From Chondrosia reniformis (Eukaryota > Porifera > Demospongiae > Chondrillida > Chondrillidae): a stretch of 64,000 bases of DNA. A program made the position numbers and the translations under genes. The notes beneath the pieces were generated by a model. The model did no database searches, was not told the origin of the DNA, and was given only the letters and a program-made list of their open reading frames with translations. The DNA lies in NCBI GenBank assembly GCA_947172415.1, contig OX359199.1, forward strand, positions 2,010,001-2,074,000, written 5' to 3'. The first letter of the stretch is position 1, and every line of letters starts with the position of its first letter. This document shows positions 1 through 12,074 of this stretch, piece by piece.

Positions 1-129
1 AATGTATACATCAATCCTAATTATATATTCAGTCATACACTATGTATACACAATGTATACGTATATACCCATGCAAAGTAACATGTAGTGCTTATAAAGT
101 GTATAGACTTTGTACGTATGTGTACATAG

Positions 130-255
130 CTTGGCATAATGGTTGATATGACCGAATATATTGTGATTGTGACTATTCCTGGCATGATGAATAGTGGAAT
201 GTACACTTGTCGAGCCAATAATCCTCTTCAATGGATGATGTCGAGTAAGACGTAG
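130..255 (+). CDS. Partial Ig-domain exon (3' part of an Ig-like gene)
   Basis: After a candidate acceptor (ACATAG) an open frame of about 41 codons contains SGMYTCRANN, the classic Y-x-C strand F of an immunoglobulin fold, preceded by a hydrophobic strand E (EYIVIVTIPG). It ends at a TAG at 253-255. A GTAAGA inside the last codons (245-250) could instead be a donor, making this an internal exon. No transmembrane or further Ig exon is visible downstream, so it is either the end of a gene lying left of the window or a relic. It resembles the Ig exon of the receptor gene at 36.8-38.7 kb in style but is not a copy of it. Confidence 0.4.
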   Translation, partial: LGIMVDMTEYIVIVTIPGMMNSGMYTCRANNPLQWMMSSKT

Positions 256-654
256 TAAAATGTAAGTTGCTTCAGTTAATAACTTTAAATTTTGAAAACT
301 ATATGAATTATTATACATTACTCATTACTTTAGTGCAACAATAACAATTCATATTGTCTTACCTGTACATGTACATTACATTAAAATTATAGTTATTATT
401 TTAGCTGATATCTTAATATCATATCACTGTTCACACAATCATGATTAATGATGCTTTAATATACTCATAACTTGTACTGTATAATACTTGACTGAATTAT
501 AAATAATTAGTCTATATGAACAAAACAAAAATGACATATCGAATATTTTGCATTATAGAGAACTACATAATGATTATGAATCTGATATCATGATATTGAA
601 AGTTGATCAAGAATATATGATGCAAGCGTAGCTAGTATAGTTATCCAGCCACAG
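256..654. other. AT-rich intergenic stretch
   Basis: No exon, repeat or RNA gene is recognisable. It is the short gap between the Ig fragment and the 3' end of the CD225 gene. Confidence 0.5.
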
Positions 655-2867
655 TTAACGTTGAGTTGAGACAAGAGCCATTCGTATGCCAAATGATACA
701 CCTATAAAAATGAAGAATGCTATGCCAACACCCAAAGCTGTAAAGTTGAGCCCTTTAGCCGTACGAGAGGCCCTCTGAGCTGATTCATATCGACCAGCAT
801 TATATTCACTTGTCACCTGCATGGATGTATATAATAACTATGATAAAATTAAAGTTGATTTCAAATTAAAGGTTACAAAACTTATATACATGACGTATAT
901 ACGTACAGTATAGTATGTATAGTATTATATATATTATACTGTATATAGATACGTGAATAGTTGTGTTTTTAACAATATATATATATATATATCATAAGTC
1001 AGAGCTGAAACCTAATATGTTTGTAAGGTACATATTCACTATATACAAGGGAACCTAGACATGTGAACGGTCAACTCACTAGGACAGTAATAATCAGTCA
1101 CTTAAAGTGGCCACTTCAATTGAGTCTGAAACGTTTACATGTACGCTGTATTATTTTTTTAAGTTGGTATGCATATGGTGGCTGGTTAATAATCCAGGCA
1201 GATAAATTAGGCTTATATAATATATAGCAGTTGACTAGGGAAAGGGGTTCTATAAAGTGTATGTACGTATATATGCATGGAGTTATATACACATGATGTA
1301 TTTTTCATGCCTACTCCACTCAGGAAGAACACTCTAATAAATGAATACTGAAAATACATGCAAGTTCTTACTCTTGCACTGTATATAATTGCAGCCAGAC
1401 CTACAGGCCAAAAGCAGCAGAAGAATGTTAGAATAGACCACACCATGTAGGTTTCTGGAAGCGGAGGGGCAGTTACAAAACCTAACATTGGCTGATTTGT
1501 AACCACCTATATAAAAATATATATAATCAATATTATTATATATGTATATTCTCATGCAGATTATCTGTACGCATATAAATGTAATTTAAGCATGTTAGAT
1601 CTAGATCTAATTTAAACCTACTGACTGTCAAATGCAACTCATACAGGTATAATTATAACCACAGTCTTGAAAATTAATCCTTTAATAAGATTACTTGTCT
1701 TAGTTAACACCTATAATTTGCATCTGTATAATATGAGCTAGACTAATTACCTAGATCTAAAGACTACAGAAGAAAAGAGACAAAACCTCAAAGCCTGGGC
1801 CTGGCCTCACTGATAAAGGAATTCCCAGAAACATACATTGAGAGAAGTCATGCAAGGAGATAGACTTATAATACTTATTGGGGATGAAATGTTCTATATA
1901 GAGATAATTTTAAAAGTTTATACCAATTTACATCTTAATAACTTAAATCAATCAATATTAATTTTATTATTTCAAATGTGCATGCGCACATGTACATTAT
2001 CTTACAGTAACATTTGTTGTGTTGCTTGCAGAGGTATAGGAATTAGGCACGGGCGGTGGAACCACGGGACCATAAGAGGGTGGAGCTGGCAATGAAAATG
2101 GAGAAAGAGATACGAGTATATGACTTACTGTTGGTTTCAATATAGGCGTAATACATTACATGGACTATACACAATTCTGGTATATATAAGGGCTATATTC
2201 GAAGACTTGTATACTTAATTATGACCGTATGATGCTATAAGCTAACTCCTTTCCACTAGGTACATATGGTAATAATTACATACACAACTGTGAACAGCAC
2301 ACTATGGGAAAATCTGCAATATAATAGCAAACAATTGTAATAGCACCTATATATCGTATAGGTACAGTAGAACACTTATAATGTACAGAAATTTGATTGA
2401 TGAGGTTTTCATGATATCATGTGCGTATTACATTGGTGCGACACGAAAAAATCGACTGTACGTAGATATCATGAATGCCGGCCCTAAACGATTGTAGTGG
2501 AAACTGTTTAACACTTGCGCAATTAGGCTCTATCAAAAGGATATACAAAGACGTTTACGGGCGCTAGTTTAATACAGCTAGTATATATTCATCGAAGGAG
2601 GCCTAGACCTACAGTTCACCTGCGATTATTAGTCAAATAAAAATTCGGAAAGATTAAAAGCTATAAAAGATATATGTTTCGTTACGAGGTAATTCTCAAA
2701 CCCTTATTAAAGATTTGACGGTATATATTACATATTTAAAATTAATGATCGACGCGGATTCATTCACCTGGTTGGGTAACGCCAGACCCTTGATAGGGCG
2801 GTGGATCAACAGGTGTAGTGGCTGTGGCGGCGTCACCTTCTACTAGTGGAGCTCTGTCTTCTTCCAT
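655..2867 (-). CDS. CD225/dispanin family two-pass membrane protein, 4 exons, 158 aa
   Basis: Exons in order are 2768-2867, 2006-2085, 1372-1506 and 655-816; lengths 100+80+135+162 close to 159 codons including the stop. The start MEEDRAPLVEG follows no upstream in-frame extension. The N-terminal third is proline-rich with PPPY (DPPPYQGSG) and PPSY motifs, as in IFITM/PRRT proteins where PPxY recruits NEDD4-type ligases. Exon 3 carries the CD225 signature: YMVWSILTFFCCFWPVGLAA, an intramembrane segment with paired cysteines, then YSAR. Exon 4 continues with a conserved loop (YESAQRASRTAKG), a second hydrophobic helix (FTALGVGIAFFIFIGVSFGI) and a short tail. Family members sit in endosomal or plasma membranes and modulate fusion or receptor traffic. 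Which subfamily (IFITM, PRRT, SYNDIG) is not decidable here. It lies 160 bp downstream of the ZNF277 stop on the same strand. Confidence 0.88.
1788..1842 (+). repeat. Fragment of the GGAATTCCCAGAAA interspersed repeat family
   Basis: Contains CTGATAAAGGAATTCCCAGA, the same core found at 4000-4170, 4890-5035 and 5560-5715. It lies in an intron of the CD225 gene. Confidence 0.45.
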
Positions 2868-3028
2868 CTTCTCAAAAAGTTAGTAATTGGCCTACTAGAG
2901 CACCCGTGCGAATATATCCGGTGCGGGGGCGAGGAGTACATTTTTCACTGTCTGTTGTCTAAAATTGTAATTATCTACATACTTAGCCGAAGCTATAATA
3001 TAAAGATTCTCTGAATAACTGAAGATTC

Positions 3029-6000
3029 TTATATTTGCTCAATGTCAACATTCTCATTTCTATAAAGTTCTGTCAGCAGATGGTTGCCAAGCAAGGTTTC
3101 TACGGCTTCTTCAGGCAAGGGGGAAGCTTCCGGGTCTTCTTGTGTCTCAGTGTCATCATTTTGTTTTGATTCTTCTTCTTCTTCATCAAGACAGTACAAA
3201 AGAGCATCATTCTCATAGGTGGAAAAGAGATACCTAGAGAGACACACATTCACAGAATGTACTTACAAAGAAGATATTATATGTTGTACTAACATAACAC
3301 TATAATGTAAAATTTAAAATTACCACATTGGGTAATTCCTTCCCTTTCATTACATAGTATAAAGTTTTAACTGGAAGTAGTTTGTAAATTGATTGATCAC
3401 AGTTTGTTCCCTTCTTAAACGAATCCTACCAAGTGACTGAAAGTTTGTATAGGAAATTTAATTGAACTAATATATTTAGGCCTTTAGGCTACATAGAAAA
3501 CCACATTAAGAATTCTGTAGAGCTTGACATTTCTATTAAAGAAACACACTGTGTTTGGTTCCAGGTCCGTGAGTCACTTGGAAGACCAGAATGAGATGTA
3601 CTCTTCATGTGGTCCTGTAATACATCTGTCTCTGAGAATTCTAAATCACACATGGGACATCTTTTAAAGTATACTTGTCTCCTGATGTAGTTTACTGCCT
3701 TCACTTGCGAGTAGAAATCTAGTTTTTCTCCTGATGAAGAACTTGATGTTGTAAAGTTATGAGATACCTACGCACATACAACATTAATAAGGCGATCCAT
3801 ACAATGATAAAGTATGCCATAACAATGATACAAGTGTATAGCTGTAATGATAACACTGATATTGTGACAGTTTTCATGGCACTAGTAGATAAAATAGGAA
3901 TCAGGACACAAACCATACTAAATACTTCTAAAATGTATGGTGCCAAATTAATGTGCATATAAGACACATAGATTTAGCACTTATAGAGCTCAGTAACTAG
4001 AGAAGAAAACAAAGACTCCCAGTGTCACTGACAAAGGGTGGAATTCCCAGAAATGGCTGTATGGTAAAGTGAAAAGGGGAAGAAATTGGCATGAAACTGT
4101 ATCCTCATCCAATTTGAAAGTTTTCAGGTTTTTTTCGTTTGTAATAAGACTAGGAAATCACTCTATTCTATTTTCTTTATGATGTCAGCTATGTACACAT
4201 CTATAGGAAGATGGTGTTTTAGATTTTTCCTGTATACGAACATTTAATTTACTGACTGAGATAGTATGTATATAAACACAACTGTAACCTGTATGTTATC
4301 ACCACTGTACAATAGATAACAGAAAAGTGACGAATTCTCCAGAAGTAAAGTAATACATATATAAAATGATGGTCTATTCTTTATTGTTGAAAGAAATGAG
4401 AACGTGTGCTTGACTTTGGCCATAACATTTTCAGTTTCACTTAGGTAAGCTACTTGTGTACCATATCATTTGACACTGGTGTTATTAGCAATTGGCTCAC
4501 ACAATATCATATAACACATATGTAGCTAGCATATACGTACATACAAGAAAGTGGTTCTTCATATCCGGCCATTCCTTCAAAGACTTGGCACAGAAAAGGC
4601 AGTGTAATGCAGGATTTTCCTCCGTCCAGTCACTGAGGTCACTGTAGAACAATAAAGTGCTTAAATGACTCTGGAAGTTTCCTTCAATTGACACCAATTA
4701 GTTGACCCTCAAATTACTCTGCACATGTGGTCTTCTGTGGAGTGTAATGAGCCAATGGCCAAAGTCCACTTTGTGGAACCAAAGTCTCCTTCTACTACTC
4801 ACAGAGGTGGTAGAGTCATAGACACTTGGTTGGTCCCATACTTGGGACTCATTAGTATGGCATTCGAAGGAAGAACTATAAGGAACCTCCAGAAAGACTT
4901 ACAGCATCACCAATGAAGGGTGATATTTCCAGAAGTGGCTGTCTGGCCCAGTGGAGCAGAAGAAGAAAGAGAAGACTCTTGTATCCTTATCCAAAGTTCT
5001 CACTAGGTTTAATTCCCTATAGGCCTTTTACTTTTGAATGGATTATTAGGGGTAGCTCTAGAAATATATGGTATAGGGACCGTTTGGCTCACATTTCTAA
5101 AAGTGGTTACCATAGAAACATAAACTCAGAGGGGCACCCCCTCAATCTGCCAATGTGTAGTACAGTATAGCCAGAAATTTTGGCGGGAAGAATATTTGGA
5201 GATTTTGGACTGCATGAATTAAATTTTGGTGGTTACCCATTTTACAATGGATTACGTCACTATGATGCAATAATATTGGTGGATCATAATTTGGTGACTC
5301 GTGTGAAAATGGCCAATTCACCACAATAAATTCCCCACCAATATTTCCGGCTATACGGTATGTAGGAAAATGATGTACGTACATACATATAGATATTTCT
5401 GAATACAAATGGGTGGGTAAATCCTAAGGCCAATGGACTGGCTATATCTTTAATGATTCAGCTTTAATAACCACATCTACCTTGTACTATTCAATACCTA
5501 GCACATTATATACGTAGTGCATACAAGGACTCATAAAAGACCAAGAAAAAGATAAAGATTCCCAGGGTCACTGATGAAGGGTGGAATTCCCAGAAACAGC
5601 TTTCTAGCCCAGTGGAGAAGGAGAAAGAGAAGAAGGCGAAAACTCTTGCATCCTAATACAAACCTGTTGCAAGGCTTAGTTCCCTATACATAGGCCTTTA
5701 CTCTAAAGAGATGAAGCATGTAAGAAAAATGGTGTATTAGATTACTCATGTCACTATGCATACGGTAGTCACCTATCCTCTTTGGCTGAGGGATGTGATA
5801 TTACTTCATGATCTTTCTCCTTTGATATCTCCCTCCATGTCTTTCCTTGCTCTAAATAGTTGACCATGTAATATTTGTCATAAGAGGTATTTTTCGGGTC
5901 TAGTTTTCTATGCTGTTTCTTTCTCATGTGGTCTTTTAGGGTTGGACGATCTTTGAAATATTTATCACAGTACAAACACTGAAATCTGTAGAGAGAGGTG

Positions 6001-9000
6001 GAGGAAAAACAATGCATCATACATACACATGTGTACGCAGCTAAACCATTTGGTGTTTAACAAACTTGCTATGCTGCTGTCTATATTCACCAAATTTAAT
6101 TATAATATGCTTTTAGAATGTTATGATAAATCATTAAATACACTGTAATCTTTGCATACAAGTAACTGCATAGAGTATTATTACTTCTCTAGTTTCTGCT
6201 GTAGAGCTTCTAGAAAGTCAGCAACAAATACTACAAAGAAAACCAAAATGTCAAAATACACATATTGTAAAATCAGGGTAGAAATTGAATTCAATTTAGA
6301 CATACATACGTAATATGTACGTATGTATCCTTTTTAAAAATGTTTGGTTAATCACCTAGGTGTTTAATGTATTTCAGATAACATTTTAATGAATTTTTAT
6401 GGAGGAACTCAAGGATTTCTTGCAAAAGTGTTTTCATTTCTACGGACAATACAGTAGAACACTGTTCAACTGTTCAATACAATAAGAAGTGAGTCTGATA
6501 TATATATATACATATGTACCTATACCGACTAACCTATATTATCTGCACCTATACCGACTAACCTATATTATCTGCACCTACACCAACTAACCTATATTAT
6601 CTGCACCTATACCGACTAACCTATATTATCTGCACCTATACCGACTAACCTATATTATCTGCACCTATACCGACTAACCTATATTATCTGCACCTATACC
6701 GACTAACCTATATTATCTGCACCTACACCAACTAACCTATATTATCTGCACCTATACCGACTAACCTATATTATCTGCACCTATACCGACTAACCTATAT
6801 TATCTGCACCTATACCGACTAACCTATATTATCTACACCTATACCGACTATCCTATATTATCTGCACCTATACCGACTATCCTATATTATCTGCACCTAT
6901 ACCGACTATCCTATATTATCTGCACCTATACCGACTAACCTATATTATCTGCACCTATACCGACTATCCTATATTATCTGCACCTATACCGACTAACCTA
7001 TATTATCTGCACCTATACCGACTAACCTATATTATCTGCACCTACACCAACTAACCTATATTATCTGCACCTATACCGACTAACCTATATTATCTGCACC
7101 TATACTGACTATCCTATATTATCTGCACCTATACCGACTAACCTATATTCGCTGCACCTACACCAACTAACCTATATTATCTGCACCTATACCGACTAAC
7201 CTATATTATCTGCACCTATACCGACTAACCTATATTATCTGCACCTATACCGACTAACCTATATTATCTGCACCTATACTGACTAACCTATATTATCTGC
7301 ACCTATACCGACTATCCTATATTATCTGCACCTATACCGACTAACCTATATTATCTGCACCTATACCAACTAACCTATATTATCTGCACCTATACCGACT
7401 AACATATATTATCTGCACCTATACCGACTAATCTATATTATCTGCACCTATACCGACTAATCTATATTATCTGCACCTATACCGACTAACCTATATTATC
7501 TGCACCTACACCAACTAACCTATATTATCTGCACCTATACCGACTAACCTATATTATCTGCATGTCCTATATTGAAATTGTGTTGCTCCTTCATATGTTC
7601 AAAGTATTGTATTCTCTCTGGAAATGTTGCACTACAGAAGAGACACATGCGATTGAATGTTTTGTCTCTTCTCTCGCGTTCTTGGACACTCAAAATGGCC
7701 TTCTATAAAAATGAAGAAAAAACAATCATTTCCATTTCAAAAGCATTCATGTCAATTTAGTACTGTGTTGTTTGTACGTATATCTTTGGTTAACCAGATT
7801 AAAAAAGCATTAGAAGAGCAAAGTGTACATTTAAAGAAGAAAGCTGCCTTTAAAACTTGTGACTGTTTCCCAGTCTGCGAGTAGCATTACATTTTAATCA
7901 GGTGTTTATGTTAAAGGTTAGCTATATATAGCTATACTGTACTACATCTAATTCATGTAAATGTTAATTTGAACCCTACTAACTGAAGGTATCAACATTT
8001 TCACTAAGTAACATCCACTGCTGACTAATAACAGATACTGACTGATTCTTATAATAACATCTATTTGGCCTATAATAATAATAAAATGTTTTAAATTGAC
8101 AACATAGTGTTGATGAGGCTCATTTAAATATCTATATTACTACATATATATACGTAAGTTACGACCCAATTTCAAACCTTAACCAGCTTTAAAAGGGGTT
8201 GATTGGATTTGCAAACAATTACAAACAGCCCGTTTTAAAGCTGGCTTTGAAACAAAGGATCTCTTTCTATCATGATTATAGTGTTTATATTAATGTGAAC
8301 ATATCAGCAATGTGGAGGCTTCCACGGCTTACCCATCACAGTTGGGAGAACAAGGATAGTCTAGTATTACAAAGGGCCTATAAAGTTATTTACATATGAA
8401 TATAATCACAGCACTAGAGCAAGTATTGCGTAAGTTTAGGGTCTGATTTCATCAGACTAGTAACAGCATAGATTATCTATACTACGTAACCGTAGTATCG
8501 ATAATCTATGGTAACAGTCTATAAATCACTGTATTCTACTTACAAATGAAGAGCACACTCTTAGCCCAATTTCTTTAAACTCACTAATCTCTGAAGGTGT
8601 AATTGTTTCCTGAGTTCTGAATCCTCTTTTATAACATCACTTAACAGGAAGTAATCTTCACCTGGACCATCTTACAATACATAAATCCAGGTTAGCATTA
8701 GCACCACTTACGAATACAGAGATAATACACCATGCATGTATGATAGAGAGAAAGTCAGACATATTACGCATATAACTTTACCTCTTGACGGCGTAGAATA
8801 ACTTCTTATTACTGTCATGAAATCCGTTAATGGCTTCTCTTTCAATCGTGACTTCCAATAACCAGCATACCTACGCAAGTACAATACGCGTCATACACTT
8901 ACAAACACGTTGAACATTATTGGCAAGCTATATACACCGAGAAATACGCATACCTTTTCATGCTGGATATTACGTTAGCGTTATGAATTACTATTCTGTG

Positions 9001-9192
9001 TTCTTCAAGAAGATGCTTTAAAAAATCCTCCCTCGCACTCTCTGGATTATTTAATGTCTCTTCACACACGAGGCATGGCAAAGGAATATCCTTTAAACGA
9101 TCGATTAAACAATATTGGTCTTCTTTTAATATGGAAATTTCCTCCGGGAAATAAAGCGGAGCTAACACTAAGTTACCTCTGGCTTCCGCCAT
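3029..9192 (-). CDS. ZNF277: ZNF277 orthologue, C2H2 zinc-finger protein, 9 exons, 448 aa
   Basis: Exons are 8954-9192, 8782-8870, 8585-8670, 7549-7702, 6185-6230, 5773-5985, 4545-4641, 3550-3767 and 3029-3233, summing to 1,347 nt. The 448 residues match the ~450 of vertebrate ZNF277, with collinear similarity throughout. Five finger-like modules are visible: PCLVCEETL (exon 1), MCLFCSATFPE...HMKEQH (exon 4), QCLYCDKYFKD...HMRKKQH (exon 6), HCLFCAKSLKEW with its last histidine in exon 8, and CPMCDLEFSE...HMKSTSH (exon 8). YIRRQ and YLFSTYEND near the C-terminus are further family hallmarks. The acidic tail ends NENVDIEQI. Vertebrate ZNF277 is nuclear and has been linked to ribosomal protein uS5 and to Polycomb. 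The 29-bp minisatellite in intron 4 begins at the exon 4 donor. Start M-AEARGNL at 9192 is the only in-frame ATG. Confidence 0.93.
4000..4170 (+). repeat. GGAATTCCCAGAAA interspersed repeat copy (intron 7 of ZNF277)
   Basis: Carries CACTGACAAAGGGTGGAATT, then CCAGAAATGGCTG and further on CTGTATCCTCATCCAA, the same order of blocks as the copies at 4890 and 5560. Confidence 0.5.
4890..5035 (+). repeat. GGAATTCCCAGAAA interspersed repeat copy
   Basis: Blocks in order are ATGAAGGGTG, TTTCCAGAAGTGGCTG, TGGCCCAGTGGAGCAGAAG, AGAGAAGACTCTTGTATCC and CCCTATAGGCCTTTTACT. Other copies or pieces occur at 15545-15625, 29320-29520, 32605-32705 and 44565-44650. No coding capacity is seen. Confidence 0.55.
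5161..5360. mobile_element. ~200-bp MITE with terminal inverted repeats
   Basis: The left end TACAGTATAGCCAGAAATTT and the right end ATATTTCCGGCTATACGGTA are near-reverse complements. Related copies lie at 22565-22776 and 63163-63371, always in introns. It has no ORF and is presumably a non-autonomous DNA transposon. Confidence 0.6.
5560..5715 (+). repeat. GGAATTCCCAGAAA interspersed repeat copy
   Basis: Contains TCACTGATGAAGGGTGGAAT, CCCAGAAACAGCT, AGCCCAGTGGAGAAGGAG and CCCTATACATAGGCCTTTAC, the same block order as the copy at 4890-5035. It lies in an intron of ZNF277 just below exon 6. Confidence 0.55.
6519..7560. repeat. 29-bp minisatellite (~36 copies) starting at the ZNF277 exon 4 donor
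   Basis: Unit on the + strand: ACCTATACCGACTAACCTAT followed by ATTATCTGC. Variants such as CACCAACTA, CGACTATCC and TATACTGAC recur in a non-random order. On the gene strand each unit reads GCAGATAATATAG|GTTAGTC, which is the last codons of exon 4 plus its 5' splice site. The exon 4 boundary (7549) lies inside the first unit. The array fills most of intron 4. Confidence 0.95.
8467..8510. repeat. Short perfect-type hairpin in ZNF277 intron 3
   Basis: Arms 8467-8486 and 8491-8510 are reverse complements at 19 of 20 positions with a TAAC loop. GTAACAG-like words flank both sides, which may be remains of a target duplication. Confidence 0.7.
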
Positions 9193-9701
9193 TTTATTTA
9201 CACCACAAGTGATTTATCCGAGATCCATGCACAACCTATCAACTAATAACCTTTTTTGCACACGAATTCATTTGTATTGCATAGAAGATTATTTATATTG
9301 TACTTAAGTAATGAATGTGATAAAGCGGGCTTCATAGCTAAGTACTTTCAACTCTAAATCCGCCAAAATATCTGAACTAATTTAGTAGAGTGCGCTACGT
9401 AGCTATTAATTTTCTGTGTAGCTAGTGTCAACATGCATGTTGGTATGTCTCCTACTAAGAAGAAATGATAAATAATGGATAAGGTATCAGTGAAAATGGT
9501 CATTTAACCATGATCCCTCCAACATGTACAAAGAAATTCTTTTAGATTTACAAATCAACTACTATCACTTTCAAATATTCTTACAATTTCTTAGAAAAAG
9601 TATACTAAAAGAAACTACAAAACTAAACTCTTAGTTATATGGAGCTATATCTATTGCAACCTTAAGCTTCACACAAGAACTAATTTCTAGTATGTTTTAG
9701 T

Positions 9702-11093
9702 TTACTTAATATGTTTGGCAATAGCTCTGCACACAAGAGCGGTGGACTGCAGTGTTGCCATTTCTTGTCGTTTTTCTTCATCTACAGGTTCGGTTTCCTT
9801 GCCATGGTACCAGGTAGGCTGTAGCATATTCTTATCTGGTCCAGCATGATCTGACACACCTTTGACGATGAGGAAATCAGAAGGTTGCATACCTCTTGGG
9901 AGCTTGCCCTTACTCTTGCGTAGGCTACTAGCATTTAATCCTTTGGCAATACCGGCTCCTTCCATTTCTATACCGACGAGCTTTAGTTTACCACGAAGGT
10001 TGTCAGCAATTTCTTTTTTTTTCATGACCCAATCTCCAGACAAAATACTCTCAGCCTTGCTTACTTTTACTGGATTTGGTCCTTTTTCCATTTTGGACAA
10101 CCAGTCACACCAGTGTGTGTCCATTTCATATGATCTCTCCATGTGTACTTGACCATCGTCTTCATATTTGCCCTGGTTGTAATCCACAAGGTTTTCAGAG
10201 ATGAGCACATGACCACGATAATTTTGATCTGCTTTAGCGAAACTGCACCCACAGCATCCAGTACAGAATATTATCTCAAGCTGCCATCCCTTTTCTTCTG
10301 CTTCATCCAATATATCACTTACTGCATTTCGTGCCGCCTCAGTTCCATATTTGAAACCACATTTCAGGTGAATTCCTTGAACCTCACCAATAGTGATCAG
10401 ATCATAGCCAAGCTGTTCTTTACTATCAATAGCAAACTCAGGCTCAAACTTGACAACTTCTGCCAAGTCTGGCTCATCTTTGTAGCTGTACTCTTCCAAC
10501 CCCGAGCAGGTCTTACCAAAGAAGTGTCTCACTGTCTTGAATTCAGTATCATTGGCAGTCAAGAGAGCAAATTTTACTAAATAAATTAAAGTAAACATAG
10601 TAGAATATATAAACAAGTAATTTGAGTTATAAAAACTGTAAACTTGTGGGGCTGGTTGCGTATATATATACGTATATACATTCAAAATACTTGGCCACTT
10701 TGTCGGCCTCTTTATAGTATATAGTATCTCAATAATTTGAAATTTTGAGGATACATGCGAACGTATCCTCAAAAAATAAGGAATGATAGAAACTTATAAG
10801 CTTGCCAAAATGCATGTGTCGTAGCAAATATGTGTATATAATAATACATATACTCCGTTACCGGGGCAACCGCCTGTGTTTAAATTTTGTAACCATGATA
10901 TAACAGGATTTAAGAAGCTATATACTGCATCGGCTTCTTAAATCCTGTCATATCCCTGCCCAAATATGGTAACTAAGACGTTTCTTCTTGGGGCATGGAT
11001 AATTCTCCTTACATTTAGGACAGTTGGAGTAGTCAGGGCAAGTATGAAGTCGTCAGCATTTAAGCAAAACTAACCAGACACTTGATGAGCCAT
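9702..11093 (-). CDS. Nucleoside phosphorylase/nucleosidase-fold protein (PNP_UDP_1 superfamily), 2 exons, 297 aa
   Basis: A tiny first exon (11075-11093, MAHQVS plus one base) joins in phase to the large exon 9702-10576; 19+875 nt gives 298 codons. The acceptor TTTATTTAG precedes it. The product starts MAHQVSVKFALLTANDTEF, the edge strand of the Rossmann-like fold. It carries VGIEMEGAG, matching the nucleoside-binding Glu-Met-Glu motif of MTA/SAH nucleosidases, and VKGVSDHAG, whose Asp corresponds to the catalytic acid. An insertion rich in Cys (FCTGCCGCSF) lies mid-protein. Such stand-alone domains are expanded in sponges, cnidarians and fungi and often pair with NACHT, TPR or death modules; here no partner domain is fused. 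Substrate cannot be told. A longer unspliced reading from an ATG inside the intron is less likely because it crosses the acceptor. Exon 1 is the least certain part. Confidence 0.82.
10897..10954. repeat. Hairpin in the intron of the phosphorylase-fold gene
   Basis: ACAGGATTTAAGAAGC (10903-10918) is answered by its exact reverse complement at 10933-10948. The pairing extends to 22 bp with one mismatch around a 14-nt loop. Confidence 0.75.
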
Positions 11094-11870
11094 CCTGAAA
11101 GTCCCGCAAAAATAACGATAAGAAGCGACTGAGTATATATCACTCATACCACAGTGCTTCGGTGTATATGGATTTTATACGTACTCGCTCTCGGGCGCTA
11201 ATGCACCCTGGTGACTCATACATATAAAACCCATATGCACCTCACCGCCGTGGTATAACTAATACATATCTTTCCATAACATGAATTAAGTCATATGTAT
11301 ATATATATACACCTGACTCAACACTGATTATTTATATAAATGCTTAATATATATAGCGGAATCATGATTATTTGAACTAATTGGGACATCTTCATTTGTA
11401 AACAATAATCTATATATGGATAGGGATGTTAGTGGGTTAAGTACGTATATATAGTATATAAAAATGTTAGCTTTGATTGATTTTGTCTGGATAACAGTAC
11501 TAGTTTTTTATTTAAATTCTTAAACTGAAATAGGTCTGCTGAAGTGCCTTTTGGCAAATTTCAACATTTCATAGGATTAAAAAAGTAATCAAGATTGAGG
11601 GGGCACCATGTGTGTCATCTCCTGCGGTGGGGACTTCTCATGTCCAATCAGATGACATAGCTTGATCATTATTGCCCGTGAGTTAGTGAAGGCATGGCTC
11701 AAATATGTACGAAAAGAGTTTAAGATGAAATGATACAAGGAGTAGTTCTTGGGATCATTAGCAGCACACTTAATTAATAGTTTATTAGTTACTACGTACT
11801 ATTACAAGAATATTTATTGCTATCATTCATAACTTTGCTAACTGCTATATAGTATATGTACTGGTACTAT
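11094..11870. other. Gene-free stretch with a ~150-bp imperfect foldback
   Basis: ATACCACAG...GGATTTTAT (about 11147-11177) faces ATAAAAC...CCGTGGTAT (about 11225-11258), suggesting a small MITE. From about 11690 the sequence is duplicated at 15655-15850. No exon was recognised. Confidence 0.5.
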
Positions 11871-11945
11871 ACAATGGCAGTAAGCCCACACAAGTAATTG
11901 GCCTGTTGGACAATCGGATAATCTACGTTCCACTGCATTGTACAG
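11690..11945 (+). repeat. Left copy of a ~250-bp direct duplication flanking the Penelope insertion
   Basis: ACAATGGCAGTAAGCCCACA and CTGTTGGACAATCGGATAAT at 11872-11930 recur almost unchanged at 15780-15840. The upstream parts (ATGGCTCAAATATGTACGAA and CATAACTTTGCTAACTGCTA) recur in the same order. Confidence 0.7.
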
Positions 11946-12074
11946 GTGTGTACCAAGACCCTTCTATGGACATGCCTATATACTTTGAAGATCTCTGTGT
12001 GGCTAGGTGTATTCATGCTTCAGAATCTGGAACTGCACTAGCCAAGGGATTGGGACAGATGTCGCTTGTCAATG

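Noticed and set aside
6519-7560. Possible CRISPR-like regular array
   Set aside because: Units are head-to-tail with no unique spacers; it is a eukaryotic minisatellite.
9862-10580. Plus-strand ORFs of 96 and 145 codons
   Set aside because: They are antisense to the phosphorylase-fold coding exon.
10577-10772. Longer N-terminus of the phosphorylase-fold protein starting MRIRSHVSS or MFTLIYLV
   Set aside because: This reading crosses a good acceptor and is low-complexity; a tiny exon at 11075-11093 joins in phase and gives the expected fold start.
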